Shown: positions 1-6,530 of the stretch, piece after piece
Layout: each line of letters starts with the position of its first letter
How positions within the stretch are numbered: the stretch's first letter is position 1
Assembly (NCBI GenBank): GCA_002452515.1
Contig: DKEN01000123.1
Location: forward strand, 7,987 to 15,024
DNA length: 7,038 bases
Direction of reading: 5' to 3'
DNA from: Spartobacteria bacterium UBA6821
Lineage (GTDB): Bacteria > Verrucomicrobiota > Verrucomicrobiia > Chthoniobacterales > UBA6821
The notes under the pieces: generated by a model
Told to the model about the DNA's origin: nothing
The model's database searches: none
The model's input: only the letters and a program-made list of their open reading frames with translations
Position numbers and translations under genes: made by a program

Positions 1-1716
1 CAGACACCCGATTTTAACATCTCCTCCATTCCGATGGATGATACCGCCTCATTCGATCTCCTGAACAGGGGCGAATCCATCGGCGTCTTCCAGCTTGAAT
101 CGGGTGGCATGACGGCCACCGCAAAGCGTTTCCAGATCGAGCATTTCACCGATATCATCGCACTCATCGCACTCTACCGTCCCGGTCCGATGCAGTTCAT
201 CGACGACTATGTTGACCGTAAAAAGGGCCGCAAAAAGATTGAATACGCCCATCCGCTGCTGGAAAAGATCTGTTCCGAAACCTACGGCATCATTGTCTAC
301 CAGGAGCAGGTGCAGCAGGCGGCTAGCGCCCTGGCGGGTTACACCTTAGGACAGGCTGATCTCCTCCGACGTGCCATGGGCAAGAAGGATGTTGAGAAGA
401 TGGCCAAGGAGCGCGAAGTCTTTGTCGAAGGTTGCGCGAGGGTAAACCAGATTCCGGCCAAACAGGCCAACGCCATTTTCGATTTCTTGGAGAAGTTCGC
501 GCAATACGGATTCAACAAGAGCCACAGTGCCGCCTACGGCCTCATCTCGTATCAGACCGCCTACCTCAAGGCCAATCACCCGGTGGAATTCATGGCCGGA
601 TTGCTCGGCAATGAAATCAACAACACAGACAAGATCGCGACATTCGTCACCGAGTGCGGTCGTATGGGAATCACCATCCTGCCCCCGGATATCAACCGGA
701 GCGCCCTCACCTTCCTTCCGGAGGAACTTCCCGGCGGCAGGGCCATCCGCTTCGGTTTGGCTGCAATCAAGAATGTTGGGGAAGCGGCTATGAAAGCCGC
801 CATTGACGATCGTGAAGTAAACGGCCCCTTCCAGTCCTTGGAGGATTTCTGCTCACGTCTGGACACGCGCACGGTAAACAAGAAAATCCTTGAGAGTCTC
901 GTCAAATGCGGTGCTTTTGACTGGGACGGACGTCATCGCGCGGCCCTCTTTGCCGCCATCGAGCCAGCCATCGGCGCAGCTGCCTCTGTTCAGAAAGACA
1001 GGGCCAGCGGCCAAGTATCGCTCTTCGACTCCCTTTCTGACTTCGCTCCTCCCCCCGCCGCCAAAAATGGTGGGGAAACAGAAAGCGCCGTCGAATACTG
1101 GACGCGCGCGGAACAACTCACCCATGAAAAGGAACTGCTGGGCTTCTATGTCACGGGACACCCGCTTGATGACTACCGGGGCAATCTTGAATCCTCCAGC
1201 TACGGTTCCATCGCCGAAGCAAAAGCCATGACGGAACCCGGCAGCGTTCGCCTTGCAGGTCTACTTACCGCGATGGAAAAGAAATTTAGTAAAAAGGACA
1301 ACCGCCCCTTCGGCATTCTGACCCTGGAAGATGATTCCGGAACACTCGAGTTCATGGCGTGGGATGAGTCGTTCAGTAAAAATGAATCCATTCTCAAGCC
1401 CGGAACCGTCATCTCGTGCAATGCCCGTATCACCCCTCGGGATGGAGAGATCAGGGCCATGGGAAGCGACTTCAAGGCCCTCACGCCAAAGCCATCCAAA
1501 AAACCGCTGCGCCTCCGTATCGACCGCACCCTCCTGAGCGAAGCGGATCTCCCAGCCATCACGGCGGCAATCAAACGCCACCCCGGCAAACGCACCTTGG
1601 TTTTGGAAATCATCACCCCATCCGGCAGCACCTTCCCGCTGCAACTCGGCTCGGACTTTTCCGTTGCCCAGGAAGAATCCCTCCGCATCGCGCTGGAACC
1701 GTGGCTGAAGAGGTAA
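1..1716 (+). CDS. dnaE: DNA polymerase III subunit alpha, C-terminal part (5' end outside window)
   Basis: This is the catalytic subunit of the replicative polymerase, which elongates both strands within the holoenzyme. The frame is open from base 1, giving 571 visible residues, so the true start lies upstream. Visible landmarks (window residue numbers) are the fingers motif GESIGVFQLESGGM (24-37), ALYRPGPMQF, TYGIIVYQEQVQQAA, the LRRAMGKKD segment, and YGFNKSHSAAYG (169-180). Then come a helix-hairpin-helix type stretch, FGLAAIKNVGEAA (from 251), and NKKILESLVKCGAFD. QVSLF (338-342, bases 1012-1026) fits the internal beta-clamp-binding consensus. EKELLGFYVTGHPLDDY leads into an OB fold (about 416-485, VRLAGLL...LEDDSGTLEFMAWDE). 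From remembered alignment to E. coli DnaE, the PHP domain and all three catalytic aspartates lie upstream of the window. The end (LEPWLKR) is at a normal family length. No frameshift is seen. It is DnaE-type rather than PolC-type by motif order. Confidence 0.97.
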   Translation, partial: QTPDFNISSIPMDDTASFDLLNRGESIGVFQLESGGMTATAKRFQIEHFTDIIALIALYRPGPMQFIDDYVDRKKGRKKIEYAHPLLEKICSETYGIIVYQEQVQQAASALAGYTLGQADLLRRAMGKKDVEKMAKEREVFVEGCARVNQIPAKQANAIFDFLEKFAQYGFNKSHSAAYGLISYQTAYLKANHPVEFMAGLLGNEINNTDKIATFVTECGRMGITILPPDINRSALTFLPEELPGGRAIRFGLAAIKNVGEAAMKAAIDDREVNGPFQSLEDFCSRLDTRTVNKKILESLVKCGAFDWDGRHRAALFAAIEPAIGAAASVQKDRASGQVSLFDSLSDFAPPPAAKNGGETESAVEYWTRAEQLTHEKELLGFYVTGHPLDDYRGNLESSSYGSIAEAKAMTEPGSVRLAGLLTAMEKKFSKKDNRPFGILTLEDDSGTLEFMAWDESFSKNESILKPGTVISCNARITPRDGEIRAMGSDFKALTPKPSKKPLRLRIDRTLLSEADLPAITAAIKRHPGKRTLVLEIITPSGSTFPLQLGSDFSVAQEESLRIALEPWLKR

Positions 1717-1767
1717 CTCGGCTCCCAGCATCTTCCCCGGATTCCTTTTTGATCCTCCTTTCGCGAT

Positions 1768-1790
1768 AAATCTTCACGACGAGATTTTTT
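1768..1790 (+). terminator. Weak candidate terminator after dnaE
   Basis: A 6-bp inverted repeat, AAATCT (1768-1773) and AGATTT (1782-1787), encloses an 8-base loop and runs into three more T residues, giving six T in a row. It lies about 50 bases after the dnaE stop. The stem is short and AT-rich, so on its own it would be a poor intrinsic terminator. Position is the main support. Confidence 0.3.
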
Positions 1791-1802
1791 AAGAATTTCC
1801 GA

Positions 1803-1830
1803 TTTCCAGAAAGCGGGAGTTGTCTATGAT
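1803..1830 (+). promoter_or_regulatory. Candidate sigma-70-type promoter for gpmA, possibly leaderless
   Basis: TATGAT (1825-1830) matches the -10 consensus at five of six bases. TTTCCA (1803-1808) matches the -35 consensus at four of six, with a 16-base spacer. Transcription would begin near 1837, within a few bases of the gpmA ATG at 1839, leaving almost no leader. The only SD-like bases before the ATG are AAGAG (1831-1835), which sit just 3 bases from the start and are too close to work well. The promoter is inferred from sequence alone. Confidence 0.4.
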
Positions 1831-1838
1831 AAGAGCCC

Positions 1839-2600
1839 ATGAGCACCTCTTTCCATAAACTCGTCCTTATTCGTCATGGTGAAAGCACTTGGAATCGTGA
1901 AAACCGTTTCACCGGTTGGACTGATGTTGATCTTAATGAAAAAGGCCGGGGTGAGGCCAAGGCTGCAGGCGAACTTCTCAAGAAGGAGGGATATAGCTTT
2001 GACCGCGCCTATGTTTCCGTCCTGAAGCGCGCACTTCGCACACTCTGGTCGATCCTCGACGAACTCGATGAACTCTGGATTCCGGTCGATAAATCCTGGC
2101 GGCTCAACGAACGCCACTACGGCTCCCTCCAAGGATTGAACAAAGCCGAAACAGCCGCTAAATTTGGTGATGATCAGGTGCTAATCTGGCGTCGCAGCTA
2201 CGATGTTCCACCACCTCCACTTGAAAAAAATGATGAACGCTTCCCCGGCCACGATCCTCGTTATCACAATGTTCCTGCCGAGGATCTTCCCCTCACGGAG
2301 TGCCTCAAGGATACGGTCGCGCGCGTCCTCCCTTACTGGCATGATGAGATTGCCCCTGCAGTGAAGCGTGGCGAGAAGGTCATCGTCGCCGCTCATGGCA
2401 ACACGCTTCGCGCCCTTGTGAAGTACTTTGACAATCTGAGCGAAGAAGAAATCCTCGCCCTCAACATCCCGACCGGTGTTCCTCTGGTCTATGAACTCGA
2501 CGAGGATTTGAAACCGATCCGCCACTACTACCTTGGTGATCAGGAGGCTATTGCGGCATCCATGGCGGCCGTTGCCTCACAGGGCAAGGCGCAGAAGTAG
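1839..2600 (+). CDS. gpmA: 2,3-bisphosphoglycerate-dependent phosphoglycerate mutase
   Basis: The enzyme interconverts 3-phosphoglycerate and 2-phosphoglycerate in glycolysis and gluconeogenesis, in the cytoplasm, using a phosphohistidine intermediate primed by 2,3-bisphosphoglycerate. The 253-residue length is normal for the dPGM family. The N-terminus has the phosphohistidine motif LIRHGES, with His13 as the expected phospho-acceptor, followed by [29 protein letters not shown] carries Glu91, the expected proton donor/acceptor. The second active-site histidine is His186 in [22 protein letters not shown] and the late [13 protein letters not shown] are also characteristic. The alanine-rich tail ([17 protein letters not shown]) matches the flexible C-terminal lid region. 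The ATG at 1839 puts the catalytic motif at the usual distance from the start. No strong SD is present; see the candidate promoter just upstream. It is separated from dnaE by 122 bases and from pepF by about 68, so it may be its own unit. Confidence 0.96.
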   Translation: MSTSFHKLVLIRHGESTWNRENRFTGWTDVDLNEKGRGEAKAAGELLKKEGYSFDRAYVSVLKRALRTLWSILDELDELWIPVDKSWRLNERHYGSLQGLNKAETAAKFGDDQVLIWRRSYDVPPPPLEKNDERFPGHDPRYHNVPAEDLPLTECLKDTVARVLPYWHDEIAPAVKRGEKVIVAAHGNTLRALVKYFDNLSEEEILALNIPTGVPLVYELDEDLKPIRHYYLGDQEAIAASMAAVASQGKAQK

Positions 2601-2668
2601 TAGCCGCACGACGTTAGGAATCCCCTCTTCGAAAAAAGAATTACTTTCAGCAGTTGTCGTCATCTCCC

Positions 2669-4507
2669 ATGCCCTCCCTATTTCGTATTGCGGACCTTTC
2701 CGGTGAAGTTCCGGTCAAAGTCCTGAAAATTCGTAGCGAAGTAAAAGAGGAAGACACATGGGATCTTTCGCCTCTCTTTCAGGATGACGCGGCTTGGGAA
2801 GCGGAGTTTGCCTCCCTCGCTAGTCGCTATCCAGGAGTCGGATCTTTCCGTTCCACGCTTGCCGTCAGCGCGAAGAACCTTCTGGATCTTCTCGAATTTG
2901 AAAAGTCACTTGATCGTTCCAGCGAACGCCTTGGTCAATATTCAGGACTACGCCTCTCGGAAGACAGTTCCGATGCCACGGCACTGGATCGCGAGGGACG
3001 CCTTCAATCTTTAGGAGCAAAGATCAGTGAGGCCTGTTCCTGGGTTTCTCCCGAGATCCAGGCGATTCCCGACGAGCAGTTTGAATCCTACCTCGCAGAT
3101 CCCATCCTCGCTGAATGGGTGGTGCCTCTGACACGCCTGCGCCGTCTCAAAGCGCATACACTCGGCAATAACGAAGAACGTCTTCTTGCGTTATCAATGC
3201 CGGCGCTCGCAGGCCATCACGAGACTTTTTCCCAACTGACGAATGTCGATATGTCCTTCGGTACGGTACGGGATGATACGGGGCAGGACATCGAGCTGAC
3301 CCAGAGCAGTTTTTCCTCGCTTCTCCAGCGACCGGATCGATCGGTTCGCAAGGTTGCCTTTGACGCATTTTACAGCGAATTTTCCGACCATCGCTATACA
3401 CTCGCCAGCGCGCTCTCCAACTCAGTCAAATCCGATGTTTACCTGGCCAAGGCCAGAAATTATCCCTCCGCCCTGGAAGCGTCGCTCTTCATGGATGATG
3501 TGCCGGTCGAAGTTTATGACAGCCTGATCAGTGCCGTGCGCTCGCGGCTTCCCGTGTTGCATCGGTACTATGCGCTTCGTCAGCGGGTCTTCAATCTTCC
3601 GGATCTGCATGTCTACGACACCTACGCACCGCTGGTTTCCACCGTCCAGAGTGATGTCAGTTTCGATGAAGCCATAGGGATGGTGCTCCACTCCCTCAAG
3701 CCTCTCGGCCCGCAGTACACGGACACACTCGCCAAGGGTCTGCGTGACCAACGCTGGTGTGACCGTTACGAGAACAAGGGAAAGAGGAGCGGAGCCTTCT
3801 CCTCAGGCACCTATGAGGGGCACCCCTACATTCTGATGAACTACAAGTCAGACGTTTTTTCCGATATTTACACGCTGACCCATGAGGCAGGTCACTCGAT
3901 GCACACCTGGTATGCTTCCCGGGCACAGAGTTTCCAGACCTATCATTACCCAATTTTTCTGGCCGAGGTCGCCTCTACGTTCAATGAGATCCTGCTCACC
4001 GAGCATCTCCTGTCCGAAACAAGCGACCGGGCGACACGGGCCTACCTGCTCAACCGTCAGATCGACGATCTCCGGGGCACACTTTTCCGCCAGACGATGT
4101 TTGCAGAATTTGAAAAGTCAATCCATGCCGCGGAAGAAGCAGGCGAGGCCCTGACACTCCAGAGCTTTCGACAGATCTACAGGGGGCTTCTTGATACTTA
4201 CTTCGGCCCCGGAGTGGTGATAGACGAAGTGCTGGAACTGGAATGCCTGCGCATCCCGCATTTTTACAGTGCCTTCTATGTCTACAAATATGCCACGGGC
4301 ATCTCGGCATCGATCACACTTGCCAATCAGGTGCTCACCTCGGGGGAGACAAAAAGCTATCTGGACTTCCTCAAAAGCGGAGGGAGTAATTTTCCGATCG
4401 AGACACTGCAAACCGCCGGTGTGGAGATGCGTTCTCCCGCCCCGGTGCAAACAGCCCTTGATCTTTTTGAGAAACGGGTCGGGGAACTGGAGGAATTGCT
4501 CTCCTAA
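2669..4507 (+). CDS. pepF: Oligoendopeptidase F-like M3B zinc metallopeptidase
   Basis: This is a cytoplasmic zinc endopeptidase expected to cut short peptides released by other proteases or imported. The zinc site is LTHEAGHSMHTWYAS, with His410, Glu411 and His414 counted from the upstream TTG at 2654. The third ligand, Glu438, is in FLAEVASTFNE. Other M3B hallmarks are RSEVKEEDTWDLSPLF near the N-terminus, GTYEGHPYILMNYK before the zinc site, and the substrate-binding FYSAFYVYKYATGISAS near the C-terminus. There is no signal peptide or membrane segment. Total length is 612 residues from ATG 2669, or 617 from TTG 2654; neither start has a recognisable SD. I prefer the ATG because the 26 residues before EEDTWDLS are already more than the family usually has. 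The stop overlaps the next start (TAATG). The M3B family assignment is secure; the exact substrate is not known. Confidence 0.93.
   Translation: MPSLFRIADLSGEVPVKVLKIRSEVKEEDTWDLSPLFQDDAAWEAEFASLASRYPGVGSFRSTLAVSAKNLLDLLEFEKSLDRSSERLGQYSGLRLSEDSSDATALDREGRLQSLGAKISEACSWVSPEIQAIPDEQFESYLADPILAEWVVPLTRLRRLKAHTLGNNEERLLALSMPALAGHHETFSQLTNVDMSFGTVRDDTGQDIELTQSSFSSLLQRPDRSVRKVAFDAFYSEFSDHRYTLASALSNSVKSDVYLAKARNYPSALEASLFMDDVPVEVYDSLISAVRSRLPVLHRYYALRQRVFNLPDLHVYDTYAPLVSTVQSDVSFDEAIGMVLHSLKPLGPQYTDTLAKGLRDQRWCDRYENKGKRSGAFSSGTYEGHPYILMNYKSDVFSDIYTLTHEAGHSMHTWYASRAQSFQTYHYPIFLAEVASTFNEILLTEHLLSETSDRATRAYLLNRQIDDLRGTLFRQTMFAEFEKSIHAAEEAGEALTLQSFRQIYRGLLDTYFGPGVVIDEVLELECLRIPHFYSAFYVYKYATGISASITLANQVLTSGETKSYLDFLKSGGSNFPIETLQTAGVEMRSPAPVQTALDLFEKRVGELEELLS
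4489..4494 (+). promoter_or_regulatory. Ribosome binding site for the kinase gene, inside the pepF end
   Basis: GGAGGA lies within the last codons of pepF, 12 bases before the kinase ATG at 4507. The spacing is a little long, but this is the clearest SD in the window. With the one-base TAATG stop/start overlap, it supports the ATG choice and translation from a shared message. Confidence 0.5.
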
Positions 4508-5700
4508 TGAACAAGGGGTTCATCGACAAGCTTGTCGAGAGGATCCGATTCGTCGAACCGGAGGATGTCGGCCATTACCTTCAGGTTCTCTCGCGGGAAA
4601 AGGGATTTCTCGAAACGATCTTCAATACGATTTTGGAGGGGGTTATCGTCACGGATCCACAGGATCGGATCATTTACCTAAACAAGACTGCCTGCTCTTT
4701 TTTCGGAATGGATGGGGCGGAGCATATCGGGCGCAAACTCGGGGAGGCGATACCAGGGCTTGATCTCAAGTCCGTTGCCTCTTCTGGAGATGTACTCAGC
4801 CGTGACCTGGAGGTTTTTTATCCGCAACGCCGCTTTCTGAATTTTTACGTGACTCCGCTCATGAGCGATGAGAAAGAGCTCTCCCGGAGAAGCCTCGTGG
4901 GACGCGCCATCATCCTGAGGGACATCACCGAGGCCCAGAGGGAACGCGAGCAGACCATCGAAAGCGAGCGGTTCTCCGCTGTGACGCTTCTCGCGGCCGG
5001 TGTCGCCCATGAGATTGGAAACCCCCTCAACTCCCTCGATATCCAACTTCAGCTGCTGGAACGCAAGCTGCGAAAAGCCACTCTCAAAGGAGAGGAGAAA
5101 CTGGACCTTTCGGAGTCCGTCGCCATCGCCCGCGGTGAGGTACGACGCCTCGATCAGATCATTTCCCAGTTTCTAAAAGCGGTTCGCCCCGCGCCAATGG
5201 AGCGTCATCCCGCTGATTTCAATAAACTCATTCTGGAGACCGTCCAGTTTCTCAGGACTGAAATCGAAAATCGTGGCATCAAGGTGGAGCTCTTTCCTGC
5301 AACAAATCTTCCCTCGGTCTCCCTTGATTCGGATCAGATGCGCCAGGCACTCTACAACGTGATCCGTAATAGCTTTCAGGCCATGGGAAACAAGGGAAAC
5401 CTGCGCGTCATCACCGGCAGTGATGATTCCCATGTCTGGGTTAGTATCTGTGATACGGGGGGAGGCATTACAGCCTCTGAGATCGACAAAATTTTTCAAC
5501 CCTACTACTCCACCAAAGAGGATGGAAACGGCTTGGGGCTTCACGTTGTCCAGCGTATCGTCCGGGCACACGGCGGTGAAATCATTCTGGAGAGTGCCGA
5601 TGGGAAAGGACTCATTTTCACAATCCGACTCCCCAGGATAGATCGTCGCATTCGCTTTCTTCCACCAAGTTCTCACGAGAAACCTGAGAAAGAGAAATGA
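4507..5700 (+). CDS. Soluble PAS-domain sensor histidine kinase, NtrB type
   Basis: This is a two-component sensor kinase that should autophosphorylate on His168 and pass the phosphate to a response regulator. Domain order: an N-terminal helix (about 1-36), a PAS domain (about 37-140, ETIFNTILEGVIVTD to VGRAIILRDITEAQ), a HisKA dimerisation segment with H-box AAGVAHEIGNPLNSL (His168), and a HATPase domain. The HATPase has its N box at NVIRNSFQAM (Asn288), G1 at DTGGGI (Asp316), an F box at IFQPYYSTK and G2 at GNGLGL (340-345). The HEIGNPL H-box resembles NtrB/ZraS/AtoS kinases, which usually drive sigma-54 regulators. There are no membrane segments, so the signal sensed is probably cytoplasmic. 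The last 20 or so residues are charged and fall outside the fold. It is translationally coupled to the peptidase upstream; no response regulator is present here and the input signal is unknown. Confidence 0.93.
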   Translation: MNKGFIDKLVERIRFVEPEDVGHYLQVLSREKGFLETIFNTILEGVIVTDPQDRIIYLNKTACSFFGMDGAEHIGRKLGEAIPGLDLKSVASSGDVLSRDLEVFYPQRRFLNFYVTPLMSDEKELSRRSLVGRAIILRDITEAQREREQTIESERFSAVTLLAAGVAHEIGNPLNSLDIQLQLLERKLRKATLKGEEKLDLSESVAIARGEVRRLDQIISQFLKAVRPAPMERHPADFNKLILETVQFLRTEIENRGIKVELFPATNLPSVSLDSDQMRQALYNVIRNSFQAMGNKGNLRVITGSDDSHVWVSICDTGGGITASEIDKIFQPYYSTKEDGNGLGLHVVQRIVRAHGGEIILESADGKGLIFTIRLPRIDRRIRFLPPSSHEKPEKEK

Positions 5701-5763
5701 ATATAGAACTCAGAAACTCAAGAAAAACCATAAAGATCACAGAGGGAGGAAACGGAGATATTT

Positions 5764-5840
5764 CACGCGGAGGCGCGGAGCCTGCGTAGAGATAAATAAA
5801 CCTAAACGGGAAATTGGACAGGATGCACAGGATTGCAGAA
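5764..5840 (+). repeat. Left arm of the composite inverted repeat
   Basis: Modules in order are the GC-rich CACGCGGAGGCGCGGAG, a GCGTAGAG...AATAAA stretch, AAACGGGAA, then two 9-base units (GACAGGATG, CACAGGATT) leading to GCAGAAAA. Each has an inverted counterpart in the right arm. Confidence 0.75.
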
Positions 5841-5869
5841 AAGAGACTTACGAAAGAAGAGTCGCTCAC

Positions 5870-5884
5870 TCGTTTGGCGAACGA
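5870..5884. repeat. Small hairpin at the apex of the inverted repeat
   Basis: TCGTT (5870-5874) and AACGA (5880-5884) can pair over a 5-base loop, TGGCG. The centre, 5877, coincides with the centre of the flanking arms, so it would cap the long hairpin. Confidence 0.45.
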
Positions 5885-5902
5885 TGATTTTTCTGTATCT
5901 CC

Positions 5903-5929
5903 ATCCTGTTCATCTTGTTAATCCTGTCA
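5903..5929 (-). repeat. Three tandem 9-base units in the right arm
   Basis: ATCCTGTTC, ATCTTGTTA and ATCCTGTCA follow each other without a gap, a 9-base period with few mismatches. The left arm has two units of the same type in reverse orientation (5817-5834), so unit number differs between the arms. Confidence 0.7.
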
Positions 5930-5954
5930 AAAATTCCACATTCCCGTTTCTAAG

Positions 5955-5972
5955 ATAAAGAATCTTCTTTAT
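5955..5972. promoter_or_regulatory. 18-bp palindrome upstream of the peroxiredoxin gene
   Basis: ATAAAGAA (5955-5962) and TTCTTTAT (5965-5972) form a perfect inverted repeat about a 2-base centre, 66 bases before the peroxiredoxin ATG. It has no counterpart in the left repeat arm. It could be an operator for a dimeric regulator or simply a small hairpin. It does not match the PerR or Fur box consensus as I know them, and no clear -10/-35 pair was found beside it. Confidence 0.35.
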
Positions 5973-6038
5973 TCCTCCTCTGCGTACTCCTCGCCTCCGC
6001 GTGCACTTCTCGGCTTCATTTTCACCAACTTTCAATTC

Positions 6039-6530
6039 ATGAGCATACCACTAAAAATCGGCGACAAAGCCCCTGCCTTCACCACAACCGCCGTTGGCGG
6101 CAGCTACGGCTCCGGAACTTCCATCTCTCTGAACGACCTCAAGGGTAAGTCCGTCGTTCTCTATTTCTACCCAAAGGATGACACACCCGGTTGCACAACT
6201 CAGGCATGCGGCATCCGTGATTCCTGGAAGGAAATAAAGTCAACCGGTGCAACTCTCTTCGGAGTCAGCATTGATCCGGTGAAAGCGCATGAAAAGTTCA
6301 TTAACAAATTTGAGCTTCCCTTTCCCCTCCTTAGTGACAGCGACAAATCCATCGTCGAGGCCTATGGAGTCTGGGTTGAAAAATCAATGTACGGGAAAAA
6401 ATATATGGGAACCGAACGCACCACCTTTGTCATCGACGGGAACGGCAAGATCGCTGCGATCTTTCCGAAAGTGAAACCGGCAGAACACGCAGAGCTTGTG
6501 CTGAAAGTTTTGAAAACTCTTGGCGCTTAA
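6039..6530 (+). CDS. bcp: Thioredoxin-dependent peroxiredoxin, Bcp/PrxQ type
   Basis: This cytoplasmic thiol peroxidase reduces hydrogen peroxide and organic hydroperoxides and is recycled by thioredoxin. The 163-residue length is normal for the family. IGDKAPAFTTTAVGG opens the thioredoxin-like fold. VVLYFYPKDDTPGCTTQAC holds the peroxidatic Cys52 and, five residues on, the resolving Cys57, the atypical 2-Cys spacing of E. coli Bcp. Thr49 and Pro50 of the PxxxTxxC motif are present, and Arg127 in GTERTTFVID is the expected third active-site residue. FPLLSDSDKSIVEAYGVW is also typical. There is no signal peptide. The ATG at 6039 places IGDKAPAF at the usual position; no SD precedes it. The gene follows the inverted-repeat gap and ends overlapping the convergent nnrD stop, so it is probably monocistronic. 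Confidence 0.95.
   Translation: MSIPLKIGDKAPAFTTTAVGGSYGSGTSISLNDLKGKSVVLYFYPKDDTPGCTTQACGIRDSWKEIKSTGATLFGVSIDPVKAHEKFINKFELPFPLLSDSDKSIVEAYGVWVEKSMYGKKYMGTERTTFVIDGNGKIAAIFPKVKPAEHAELVLKVLKTLGA

Larger units (their letters stand above)
5890..6003 (-). repeat. Right arm of the composite inverted repeat
   Basis: Read on the minus strand, this has the same module order as the left arm: CACGCGGAGGCGAGGAG, ACGCAGAG...AATAAA, AAACGGGAA, then ACAGGAT units and AGAAA. It is longer than the left arm because it holds a third 9-base unit and an inserted AT-rich palindrome. Confidence 0.75.
5701..6038. repeat. Gene-free gap filled by a composite inverted intergenic repeat
   Basis: No credible gene lies in these 338 bases. 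A purine-rich lead (CACAGAGGGAGG..., 5738-5757) precedes a left arm carrying CACGCGGAGGCGCGGAG (5764-5780), AAACGGGAA (5804-5812) and GACAGGAT (5817-5824). The same modules return on the opposite strand in reverse order: ATCCTGTC (5921-5928), TTCCCGTTT (5941-5949) and CTCCTCGCCTCCGCGTG (5987-6003). The outer module matches at 16 of 17 bases and the two inner ones perfectly. All pairs centre on about 5870-5884, so the stretch is two inverted copies of one composite element. Similar modules are, from memory, dispersed repeats in many environmental bacterial genomes; that they are repeated elsewhere in this genome is inference. Confidence 0.8.

Noticed and set aside
1200..1731. Two overlapping minus-strand frames of about 160 residues opposite dnaE
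   Set aside because: They lie antisense to the conserved OB-fold and C-terminal part of DnaE and show no family motifs.
1795..1808. Tandem 7-mers ATTTCCG/ATTTCCA before gpmA
   Set aside because: Two imperfect units are too few to separate from chance in AT-rich spacer sequence.
2601..2653. Terminator between gpmA and pepF
   Set aside because: Only a weak CTCTT...AAAGA-type pairing is present and no T-run follows on the plus strand.
4269..4763. 164-residue plus-strand frame spanning the pepF-kinase junction
   Set aside because: It is out of frame with two genes whose catalytic motifs are intact, and is arginine- and proline-rich as expected for an off-frame read.
5173..5676. 167-residue minus-strand frame opposite the kinase
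   Set aside because: It is a shadow of a well-supported kinase reading frame, with no recognisable motifs.
5618..5869. 83-residue hydrophobic minus-strand open frame over the kinase end and the repeat
   Set aside because: It is created by the repeat sequence (a ...AGSAPPRE... product) and overlaps the kinase C-terminus antisense. It has no SD or domain, and such frames in this repeat type are a common false prediction.
5903..5929. Short repeats as a CRISPR array
   Set aside because: The units are 9 bases with no spacers between them and no cas genes nearby.
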